Shown here in pieces: positions 37,578-47,003 of a stretch of DNA of 64,000 bases; within the stretch, counting starts at the first letter, position 1; each line of letters begins with the position of its first letter. The position numbers and the translations under genes are program-made. The stretch lies in the NCBI GenBank assembly GCA_029851415.1, contig CM056741.1, positions 67,198,282 to 67,262,281 of the forward strand, written 5' to 3'. The DNA comes from Eretmocerus hayati. Lineage: Eukaryota > Arthropoda > Insecta > Hymenoptera > Aphelinidae. Below the pieces are notes generated by a model. That model was not told the DNA's origin and ran no database searches. It was given only the letters and a program-made list of their open reading frames with translations.

Positions 37578-37631
37578 ACCATTGTCACGCAGCAGACAGC
37601 TGTGAACAGCTGTCTGCTGCGTGACAATGGT
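37578..37631. repeat. Perfect palindrome, 26-bp arms, 2-bp spacer
   Basis: Bases 37578-37603 are an exact reverse complement of 37606-37631, with GA between. The arms begin ACCATTGTCACGC and end at ACAGCTGT. It stops four bases before the nested element at 37636. It could form a strong cruciform or RNA hairpin. Confidence 0.95.
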
Positions 37632-37635
37632 ATTT

Positions 37636-38969
37636 CCCGGGTAGAAAATGCTCAAGATAGGCCGGACGAAAGATCCGACCCGGATCCGAGCTGCGTCCGG
37701 CTGGCCGGAGCTTACGTCCGTCGGTCGTCCGGACAGCTAACCCGGTTTGGACCCAAGCCGGACAATTCTCCGGATCAACTTTTTTGAGTACTGCAGCCAG
37801 ACCACGGACGGACCGTAGCCGGATGAACACTCAGAACAGGTTGTAAGGTCTACATAACCTTGTATTCTATTTATATTTCTTAATTTCTTTATCTCTCAAA
37901 AGTTTCACAATTGAATTGATATTAATCAATTCACCCAAGAGCTACTGGATGATGTGATTTTATTGATCCAAAAAATGCCAACATCCAGCTGCTATATATT
38001 TCTCGCATTTGAGCGTTGAGTAGCGCAGCTACTTCTGGCATTCTGACACTTATAGTGTTTTTCATCTCTCTGAGATTATCATCACATTATATAGGACTTT
38101 ACGAAGACTAAATGGGACGAAATTACCTCAAAAATATAGAAATTTAATCAAAGTTGCTCTAAGCTAGCGTAAAACACTTGGGTTTGAACATAATGTGTCA
38201 TCAATTAAAGGATAACATTAACAAGGAGGATAGAATCCATCAGTCGAAATATTCAAATGAAATCCTAGAAAGCTGCACTCCAACTATCTTGGATCATAGC
38301 AAAGCTATGGGTGAATATAGTTTGTAACTCCATTTCTCATGGGATTCTTGAAGTCACTTTCTTCGAAGACCATTGGTTTTCATCTTTCGAAGAAACATCC
38401 TAAGCCCAGTCACAGTGCTCGAATGACACAAATCAAAATCATGAATGATTTTTAGATCAATGTTGTTGAGATATGCCTGAAAATCAATCTAAATATGTTG
38501 TGCGAATAAGAGTAATCCAAGAAAATTTAGTCATCCAAAATGATGAGTGTGCACGACACAGTGACCAAGTATGAAGCAAATTCAACTCTAGCGGCACAAA
38601 AACTGTGGGTATATTCTAATAACTACATCAGCTCTCTCGTTATAATTAATATTGTATATCCAATCTTAGCAATCATACATAAAGATGTGCTTCCCAACAT
38701 GCACCTTAGATTTCTACTTCATCATCTTATAACCGCAAGAGTAAATAGTAAACAAGGTTATGGGGGCTCGCATCCCGTCCAACAGCTGATCCGTCCATCA
38801 TCCGTCTGTGATCCGGGGAACACAGCTGTACGGACTTGATCCGGAGAATCGTCCGTTTTTGATCCTAGCCGGGTTAGCTGGCCGGACGACCGACGGATCC
38901 GGACATCGTCCTCCTAGCTTTGCCCCGGATCCGGGCTGGATCTTTGGCGGATCGCATTTTCTACCCGGG
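37636..38969. mobile_element. 1.33-kb non-autonomous element nested in the transposon
   Basis: The ends are CCCGGGTAGAAAATG (37636-37650) and its exact reverse complement (38955-38969). The GC-rich subterminal regions on both sides carry many copies of CCGGA/TCCGG-containing words and match each other in inverted orientation over about 200 bases. The middle is AT-rich and non-coding. T-runs flank both sides, giving a possible TTT duplication. It separates the two genes of the host transposon. Confidence 0.85.
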
Positions 38970-39026
38970 TTTTGTTGGTGAAGCTCAGTAGTATTTGTTG
39001 GGATCAAGTTCACTCGCTGTTTTGAA

Positions 39027-41219
39027 TTAGTGAAGCATTGGAACAAAATAGTAATAGCCATTGAAGAACATCTGGAAAACTTTCTTTTTTATCATACTGA
39101 CAGGGCATTCAAATACATTTTCACTCAGTGTGTTTGATCTGCAAATTCCAACTTCTCTTGAGTCTATTGGGTAGTTATCTATAGGAAGACAATCAGTGAA
39201 TTTTTTGAAGAGAATGACATCATCCGCAGTGCCAATTCTTCTACAAATGAAGTCAATCACGACAAGGGTCCCATCATTGAGATAGCAGCAGTTGTTAGGT
39301 TTAGAGTTTGTCAAGGTGAAGTTTTGGAATTTGATTAGCTTACGAGGAGCCCAAAAACCTTGCGGAGGATCTACATTTTTTAATTCCTCAAGGATTCTGA
39401 AACCTTGAGGATAATTGATCAGCTCTTGGATCTTACCTTTGGACCTTGATAATGCAACCACAGCTTGCTCATTACTTCTTTTGATAACTTGAGCAAGCAC
39501 CTGATTACCCTTCCTGATGTTTTTCCGAACAAACCTCAAGTGATTTTCATAACGCCAAGCACTGAATGAATCCAGTGGACCATGTCTCATGACTTCATCA
39601 GGAAGGTGAAGGTTGTTGTGGGCATTATAAATTATATTATGGACCCCGTAAAGAAAAATTAATTCAACTACATATTCTTTTAACAATGCTTTTGCATCAG
39701 CATTTTTAGTGTAACAATACTCCTCAGAAGTTAAGTATCGGATGGCTAGGCTGAATTTATTAAAGTGTTTCATGGATACCTCATTCATATATTTGGAGAA
39801 CACAATGGAAGCTGTATAAAGATCTAAGGTGCGAAACTCTTCAGCTTTGAAATGCACAAAGTCCTTAAAACTTCTTGGTTTTCTACCAAATTCCATTGGA
39901 GTCCATTTCTTGAGGCTCTCATAATCCTGATTCAACTCTTTCAGCAACTCATCACTGCCTAAGCTCTTTAGAGTTGATATAAAAAAAGTCATATGCTTTT
40001 TACCTTGCCCAAGATGCACTTGATGCATGGGCTCTAATGGAACCTGGTAGATAGGATCAACAGCCTCCTCAAGTTGAGAAGAATCTTCATATTTTTCAGG
40101 AACACCTTCTCTAAGATTTTGTGCAGTACGTGGAGGTGCATCATGATTCAGAAAGAGGCACCTTCTGCCCAAAGTGAAACCATCTTGAATGCATCGCCCA
40201 CATCTGCTATTATGGGGTGGGAATTTAAGTATGAAATTTCTAGCCGGTGTATCAGCAACCACCTTATCTAGATGAATTTGATAATGAACATCTTTATAAA
40301 TGAAATCATTAGTTTGTAAGTCCTCTAATTCTTCTAAGAGAGGCCTCAAGTACTCATCAGCATCTTCCGGCTTAGAATCTCCATGATGAGCACCAATGAT
40401 GAAACATTCTTTAAGCAATTCACAATTATTCACACACCCTAAAATTGTAAAAAGCTCACTCTTAGAACTTTTAGAAACTGTAACACCATCAACATGAACA
40501 TCAAAATGAATGGTTCTAGGGATAAAACGTTGAGGGATACAATGAAGCTGTTCAACCAAAGCTTTACAGAGCCCATAATGAGCATAACTGCCATTACCCA
40601 TTGGTATGATTTCTACACTTGCAGGTGTCTTAAGAAGGGTACGGGCATCTTTGGGTAATTCAGTGTGCCCAGCTTGGATTAAACCAGAAAGAAGTGATGA
40701 TGTAGCACACAATGTGATGTTATTAGTTAGACTCCATTCCCTTAGAAATGACTTGAGATCAAATTGATCTGCCCCATCATCATCAGATTCATCGCTGGAT
40801 ACATAATTTGATTCAGAATCTGAATCTTGAACTGATCTCTCTTGATCTGATTCTGCATCATCCTGAGATTGTGCAGGTGAATCATCGTGTGATGAGGGAT
40901 GAGATGGCACAGATTCATTATCAGAGTCATTTGAAGGGGCAGGATTTTGATAATAATCATCATCGTTGTCACTCAAAGCATGAGCTTGAACATCCATTTC
41001 ATCAGTAATAGAGCTGTTAGTCGGCGGATTATTGATCGATAGACCGCGATTCAGAGGAATATTTTGTAGCCGCGCTAATTCTGAAGAAACAACTCTCTCG
41101 CGGTCAGTTATATCTAGTTTTTCGATACGTCTCTTTTTTTGCCTCTCTGAGAGGTTATGAAACTCTTTCCTCAAGCTCATGACAAAAGAGACGGATACCA
41201 AATGCAAATTAATTGTCAA
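39027..41219 (-). CDS. TNP2/CACTA-like transposase, intact
   Basis: A single uninterrupted frame of 730 codons; the better start is the internal Met at 41180 (MSLRKEFHNLSERQ), giving 717 residues. It would cut and join the ends of the element. Residues are counted from 41219. An acidic Asp/Ser-rich N-terminus (about 70-150) precedes the core. IHFDVHVDGVTVSKSS (about 237-252) and DKVVADTPARNF followed by CGRC (318-343) match the TNP2 pattern of Asp residues and a Cys pair. PMHQVHLG (397-404) follows, and FKAEEFRTLDLY supplies a candidate Glu (about 460). NAHNNLHLPDEV with HGPLDSFSAWRYENHLRFVR (532-565) resembles the DUF4218 part of plant CACTA transposases. The C-terminus, with VVIDFICRRIG, is unassigned. 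The fold and triad assignment are inference. Confidence 0.8.
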   Translation of the reverse strand: MTINLHLVSVSFVMSLRKEFHNLSERQKKRRIEKLDITDRERVVSSELARLQNIPLNRGLSINNPPTNSSITDEMDVQAHALSDNDDDYYQNPAPSNDSDNESVPSHPSSHDDSPAQSQDDAESDQERSVQDSDSESNYVSSDESDDDGADQFDLKSFLREWSLTNNITLCATSSLLSGLIQAGHTELPKDARTLLKTPASVEIIPMGNGSYAHYGLCKALVEQLHCIPQRFIPRTIHFDVHVDGVTVSKSSKSELFTILGCVNNCELLKECFIIGAHHGDSKPEDADEYLRPLLEELEDLQTNDFIYKDVHYQIHLDKVVADTPARNFILKFPPHNSRCGRCIQDGFTLGRRCLFLNHDAPPRTAQNLREGVPEKYEDSSQLEEAVDPIYQVPLEPMHQVHLGQGKKHMTFFISTLKSLGSDELLKELNQDYESLKKWTPMEFGRKPRSFKDFVHFKAEEFRTLDLYTASIVFSKYMNEVSMKHFNKFSLAIRYLTSEEYCYTKNADAKALLKEYVVELIFLYGVHNIIYNAHNNLHLPDEVMRHGPLDSFSAWRYENHLRFVRKNIRKGNQVLAQVIKRSNEQAVVALSRSKGKIQELINYPQGFRILEELKNVDPPQGFWAPRKLIKFQNFTLTNSKPNNCCYLNDGTLVVIDFICRRIGTADDVILFKKFTDCLPIDNYPIDSREVGICRSNTLSENVFECPVSMIKKKVFQMFFNGYYYFVPMLH

Positions 41220-42024
41220 CTTGAAGAGTTAGAGATGTACTATTCTAGGATTAATAATATAATAAATATTATACTCAAATTTCGATGGGGAATTCAGCGT
41301 TCTCTAGGAGTTGAAGAGGGTCCTCTGCGGTTTGCTCCCTGTGGATGCTCCAAAAAGACTGGGTAAAAGCACACTTTTATTATTATTATTGCGCGCGCGA
41401 TAAATCATCACACATGTCGATTAGATGTCGTCAAGACTTCGTCAACACATATCGTGCGAGGTTTTCGCGCCGTCTTGCGGCAGACATCCGACAGACATCT
41501 GTACGATGACTTCGAGTATTCGTGTTCAATTCATCTAGATTACGACGAGTATACGACAAAATTACGATGTCGCTGACTTGTCAATGTCGAACGCAATGTT
41601 TGCTGGGTAGGCAAAGTTCGCTCTAATTTGCTCAATTTTGCTCGGATTCAGACTCACGAGCGCTCAACCTCTTCGTTTCTGAAAACCCTACAATCGCATA
41701 CTGTTGTCTGATCCAAGTTATTGATTTTGAGCTAAATGCATAAGAAGACTGAAGCCCGCACTAAACACGTTTGACTGCTCCCTACCGTGGCATGCCATTT
41801 TCCGCCACCCGGATGCGCTGAAACTCATACTTCCCATAACAGCAACAGAAGGCTGGAATTTCGGTAGAGGTTTGTACCTAATCCTATACTTTGAGATAAA
41901 TTCATCATCAATAACCGACCTCCCAAGAGCCACGTTTAACGTGGAGAATTACGGAGGCAAGCGAGTAGAGTTTCTTGCATCCAAAAAAAAGAAATGTATC
42001 GAAAACTTACTCATATATTAAATA

Positions 42025-42858
42025 AGGTAAGTGTACCCAACTTGCCCCCATTAAGCCATTTTCTTAAAAACTTTGGCCCATCTCCATATTTTCCAACGTA
42101 CCTTAGCTCATTTTAAAGCTTGTCTCAAGACCTTTGAAATGAGCTAAGATACGTCCAATTTGGATATAGTGGAGCCGAGCTGTTTGAATTCTCCCAAAAG
42201 GTGATTTTTGAGAGTTTACAAAAGTGTGTACCCAACTTGCCCCTATCATTTAAAACAATGTAAATCGGCGATGAAATGCGAAAAATGGCTTTGATCCATT
42301 TTGATCACCGTGCAGCGGCATTTGTAGCTTTTAGCTGGCCCAAGACATCGTTTCCGACCTATTTTGACGTGATAAACACATTCTGAGTGGTAAAAAAAGC
42401 CATACTGCACGCCTTTCCGAGATAACCATATGGGGGCATGTTGGGTACACTCCGATGTCAGCCTTCTTGATTCTCAAACCATCTTCGTGTTTTGTACATA
42501 AAATCGCTCCAAATCAGAGTTTTTCAACTCTGGAAAGCGGATTTTGAAGGTCTTGAGACAAGGAATTGAATGCGCTGAGGTACGTCAAGATTGGTCGAAT
42601 AAAAATAAATTGGCACCGGTTTTAGTGAACGCGATTTCCTCGGTGATTTCTTAGCCGTGCAAACACGAAAAATGGAAAACTCACTTTATATTTTCTGGAG
42701 AACGCACAAATGATCCGGAGTCGATGCGAACTACTTACTTTCTCATATTTTAACATAACAAACGTAAAAAAATATGCGGGAAGGTCAGCGAGCGCCCATT
42801 CCTGAGATCGGCATATGGGGGCAAGTTGGGTACAGAGGCAAGTTGGGTACACTTACCT
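42025..42858. mobile_element. TA-flanked 834-bp MITE with AGGTAAGTGTACCC termini
   Basis: The left end is AGGTAAGTGTACCCAACTTG and the right end is its reverse complement, with TA at both borders. An extra internal copy of GGCAAGTTGGGTAC sits near the right end. Interior words match the decayed copy at 7869-8691, and a piece at about 52.8 kb in reverse. No coding capacity. Confidence 0.85.
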
Positions 42859-42860
42859 TA

Positions 42861-44079
42861 GTAACGGAAAGAGTAATAAGCGAATCGGTTCTAAACACGA
42901 CCCCCAACACTATTGGTATTGGCGACAGAACCTAATAGAAGCAGAGAAAAATTAGGCTCCGATTAGGTTTGATCTGCATAAATCACACACTGGGACCTGG
43001 GACCAGGCTGACCTTAGCGGAAATCACGTTACGTCTGACGGACGCGAGACTATGGCCCATTTCATCAAAATGACTGTGCCAAGTGGTCAGTGGGAGGTTT
43101 CCTTAGCTTTCCAATAAAATTAGTTTCGGCGGCCTAAATTTCTGCGCATGCTCAGAAAAACTCATTTTTCACCCGAAGAGGCTGAAGAGATCAATAGAAC
43201 GGGAAGAAAACGGTAGCATAGGACCCGAAAACAGGGTTTAGGACTATTTTTTCTGAAAGAGCGCAATATTTCGCATCAAAATAGGAATTTTCCAGATTTG
43301 AAGAAAATGGACTTCTGCCTAATATAATTTTTACTGTTCTTCACTTGTTTGCTGCTAGGGGACGTCCAGAAGCTCATTTTAGTCAACATGTAATTCGATG
43401 GATTATTTTGCTACCTTTCGAATGCCATCAACCGATCACTATCAAAAAAATATTCCCTGGAGAAACAAAAAGATTTTTGTACCCCAAGCGATATGAAATT
43501 TTCCATTTTTGGACCATAGAATCGGTTTAGAATTGTGGAAAAACAATCTGAGACATGTCTGCTATTCGTGGTCCGTTTTCGCGTGGAACTACTCATATCT
43601 CACCTTCTATATTGCAGATATGGGATTTTTTTCCAGATTGATTGTACCACCCACTCTACCGTGCATATCTTACGGACAACTTATTGTGTACCTAATGAAC
43701 CCCCGCCTCGCTCCCACGTGCAAAAAATTCTGCGTGTAACAACGACAATTTCCATCGCTTTTTCGTAAAAATAATCTGGGAAACATCAACAACTCGGGAT
43801 TTCGGTCCTTCTCTTGTCAGCCACTGGTTGCTTGGAAACTGTATATGTATACGACACCTGTATGGCCAGTTAATCAACAACATTATTTCATTCGGTGAAA
43901 TCATCGGGAATGATCAAGTATTTTTAAAGGAAAGATCTGCTGTTATCAAACAAATATAAGTTGCTGTCTCTCTTACTCTCACGGCTATCATGGGTGCACG
44001 AGGGCGTTGATTGGTATTCTGACGAAAAGTCCTCAAGAGTTTGAATCGAGTTTTGAATTGACTTTTATCAAGTTTTATA
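42861..44079. other. No gene recognised; right part may belong to the LINE remnant
   Basis: Open frames of up to 77 codons without domains. From about 43.92 kb, broken + strand frames give reverse-transcriptase-like text in pieces with stops, so the LINE remnant may begin here. Confidence 0.4.
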
Positions 44080-45105
44080 TCTGGTGTCCCGAGAGGTTCG
44101 CATCTCGGACCCACATTATTTATAATCTTCATCAATGATTTATCAAGTTGCTTTGATAAATGTATGGAATTGGTTCATGTTGATGACGTAAAAATGTTTT
44201 CAAGAATCAACTCACCAAGAAAGTGTTTCAAGATTTGGCTGAAATTTTGGAAATAGTCTTTTTTCGGTGCCAAGAGACGATATCCAGAATTATAGGCCCT
44301 ACCGCTCAAGCGTTTCCGAGCTACAGTCACAAACTTTAGCATTGCCCATGTAGGTCCATGTTAAAAATTATGCACATAGGTATATCTGCAATGCTAATGT
44401 TTGTGGCTGGAGCTCGGAAACGCTTGAGCGTGAGGGTCTGTAATTTAGGATATCATCTTTTGGCACCGAAAAACGACTATTTCCAAACTTCCGCCAAATC
44501 CGTGATCCGGATCTGAAACACTCTCCTGGTCAGTCCTTGGTGCAACGAGACTGCAACGTGATCTAGATAGATTAGTTGGCTGCTCTGAAAAGAAGATACT
44601 ATAACTTGAAATATTGGGAAATGTAGCGTCTTGTTTTTCATCCAGAACCAGAAGCTGATGAAATTCGACCATAGCATTGAAGTCAATGATCTCACTAGAG
44701 TGAGTAGAATCAGAGACTCGGGAGTCATGCCAGGTTTTATCGAAGGGAGCACGTCCGATTTTACGAATCCAGACTGTATAGTCCATCTATTTTCCACTCT
44801 TATAAAACCAAAGGTTAGCTTTGGTTCTCCCATTTGGAGACCTCATATCGATTATATGAACTATGAGTTGGAAAAAATTCAGCATAAATTGCTCATATAC
44901 GTAGCATTGGAAGAGTGAGATTTTTTTCCACGAATTCAATCACAATTTACACGACTAAAATTGGAGTACGGTTTGATTATAATGACATGTTAACCACTCA
45001 TTCTTTGGTGAAAATTAGGGACGACATTCCCTATTTTGGGAATGAATTGTTGGATTATAATCAGCCACATGAAACGAGAACAAACATTGCTCTCCGTTAG
45101 AGTTT
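44080..45105 (+). pseudogene. Jockey-like LINE reverse transcriptase remnant, split by a foldback element
   Basis: Codons from 44080 read SGVPRGSHLGPTLFIIFIND, then VHVDDVKMF. This is the finger/palm core of a non-LTR reverse transcriptase, with the catalytic [FY]xDD box as HVDD. The frame then breaks at the foldback element (44222-44523). The downstream part resumes in 44621-45100 with GKCSVLFF, RVSRIRDSGVM, FTNPDCIVHLFSTLIKPKVS and HIDYMNYELEKIQHKLL, typical of the C-terminal region of jockey-type polymerases. It is truncated at the 5' side and cannot be functional. Confidence 0.8.
44222..44523. mobile_element. Foldback element with conserved core, copy B
   Basis: The arms of about 120 bases are near-perfect reverse complements over GGAAATAGTCKTTTTTCGG and GCTCAAGCGTTTCCGAGCT. 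The centre has TTAGCATTGCCCATGTAGG, TCCATGTTAAAA and GCAATGCTAATG. It sits inside the reverse-transcriptase remnant. Confidence 0.85.
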
Positions 45106-45203
45106 AGTATACATCCAAGGGAGGCTCTAACTCAAACATACCTAGATGCATTACTTTATGCAACAACTTGCTCCCTCTTGTAACATCAGAGAATGACTGA
45201 CAA

Positions 45204-45507
45204 GGAAAACACCAAACTTGTGGGTCGTGGATCTTAACGAAACTTCGGGAATCATCTTGTTTTGGTGAAAAATGAAGGTACCCAAAAGGGTTTTGTCCAA
45301 TGCAGCTATGGAAATTAGCATTGTCCATATAGGCCCATGTTAAAATGACACATATATAGATATACTCGCAATGCTAATCTCCATAGCTGTATCTCAGGAT
45401 AAGAGCCCCATTGGACAAAACCCTTTTGGGTACCTTCATTTTTCACCAAAACAAGGAGATTCCCGAAGTTTCGTCAAGATCCAGGACCCGCAAGGTTGGT
45501 GCTCCCC
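45204..45507. mobile_element. Foldback element with conserved core, copy C
   Basis: The arms of about 120 bases are nearly identical reverse complements through GAAACTTCGGGAATC, TTTTGGTGAAAAATGAAGG and CCCAAAAGGGTTTTGTCCAA. The core has TTAGCATTGTCCATATAGG, CCCATGTTAAAA and TATAGATATACTCGCAATGC. Non-coding. Confidence 0.88.
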
Positions 45508-45641
45508 TCGTGAGTGAATTTTGAACGATTGCTAAAGAATGAACTTTCCGAACTCGGACGTTTGGGCTGACTCCACTTCGATTTCATGTGCCATTTCATG
45601 TATCTTTAGTTTATATAATATATTATATCCTATCTTGTTTG

Positions 45642-45795
45642 ACATTGTCGAATCCACAAGCCGTTCGATGAATTATTGAGATTTCGCAATTCCAATAGTA
45701 ACGTCGATTCTATGGACCAAACGAAGTATCGGCGTTATTCATTAGAATTGGGATATCTTAAAAACCCATCGAACGGCTTGTGGATTCGACAATGT
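45642..45795. mobile_element. Small foldback with perfect 29-bp arms
   Basis: Bases 45642-45670 are an exact reverse complement of 45767-45795, around ACATTGTCGAATCCACAAG. Pairing continues imperfectly inward. It is non-coding, probably a MITE. Confidence 0.9.
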
Positions 45796-46645
45796 CGGTA
45801 TCAGACATCCTCTTAATACTTAATTTAATAATTTGAAAAATCTCATCACCAAAATGCCTCTATGTCTCATAATGTTCTCTGGGTCACGCGGACTCGTTAA
45901 ATTTTCTCAATAAGATAAAGATAAAATGAAATAAATTGCGCTGCTGGTTAAAGACCATTCGGATTCGGTCCATGAAGGTAGCGGATGAGATTAGAATCAC
46001 GTGTCCGCTTACTTCACGATGTCACCGATGATTTTATGTCAGTCTTGCTTCAACAAATGAACCCCCCTTCAAATTCAATTATTTGAGTCGAACGTAGATA
46101 TTTTATACCACAATCATCGCTACCTACCTTATCAACATTTATTTCCGTCACAACCGACTGTAGATACGTGCGTCTTTGTTGAGTTAGTGGAATGCTTCAT
46201 TATCGAGATGGAGCCACCTCATCCTGATTCTGGGACGAAGATGCGACGAGAACGAATTCTGACTTCACAATTCCTGTTATAATTGGTACAAATGTTCAAG
46301 TAATGATTGGTGGTAAACGTACATCTGATACAAATAATAACGGCGAGATGAAGCTATATTGTTTTGATACTTCGGGGAACATTTTTGAGAGGTAATATCA
46401 TACTGGCGCTGAAAATTGAGATGAGTTTTTCGGAATAAATCAAAATGGTACAATGTAACTGATAAATGAGTTGGTCAGAGTCAAGTGGATTAATTGCATT
46501 CCACTTTAGACGAAATATACTTTTGACCTCGCACTTCGACAGATGAAGATGAATAAGTCTCTCTTGATCCAAATTATGGGTCAAGTCCTCTGTGACTCTA
46601 AACAATTCAAATGAGAAATGATACTTTACCAGCTAGCTTTCAACC

Positions 46646-47000
46646 GAGGAACGCCAACTTTGGGAGACACTGATTTAGACCAATTTTTGAGAATCATCTT
46701 GCTTCAGTGAGAAATAGAGGTATCTCAGAGAATTTTGGCTAATGGAACTTCCTATTTGGAGAAAGAAAAAAACAGCTACACAGGTTAGTATTCCCCAGTA
46801 TAATTACATTATCAGTATACAACTTTATGAAGGGTATGTCTATAAGCAACGCCAATATCGAGGCCAATATTCTCAGCTGTAACTTGAAATGGGACTCTCG
46901 TGAAGACAAAACCCTCTGAGATACCTTCGTTTTTCACCGGAATCACATAATTTCGAAAATTTTGACCAAATGCTTGATCCGTAGAGTTCGGAGCTCCCAT
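46646..47000. mobile_element. Foldback element, diverged copy D of the same family
   Basis: The arms pair imperfectly, for example GAGGTATCTCAGAG with CTCTGAGATACCTTC. The outer parts resemble copy C (TTTCACCGGAATCA, TTTTGACCAAATGCTTGATC). The core is degraded. Boundaries are approximate. Confidence 0.6.
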
Positions 47001-47003
47001 TCT

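Larger units (their letters stand above)
32906..41607 (-). mobile_element. 8.7-kb DNA transposon with TNP2-like transposase and DUF4806 protein
   Basis: The ends are CCCAGCAAACATT (32906-32918) and its exact reverse complement (41595-41607), each bordered outside by TA (32904-32905 and 41608-41609). This fits a TA target duplication. The outer few hundred bases at both ends are dense in GATGTCG/GACGTCG-like words. A 21-base segment at 32929-32949 recurs with one mismatch at 41552-41572 in the same orientation. Two genes lie inside on the minus strand. The transposase has features of the TNP2 group of CACTA elements, but these ends are not CACTA and the duplication is 2 bp, so the element is best called CMC-like. 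Smaller elements are nested between the genes. Confidence 0.85.
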
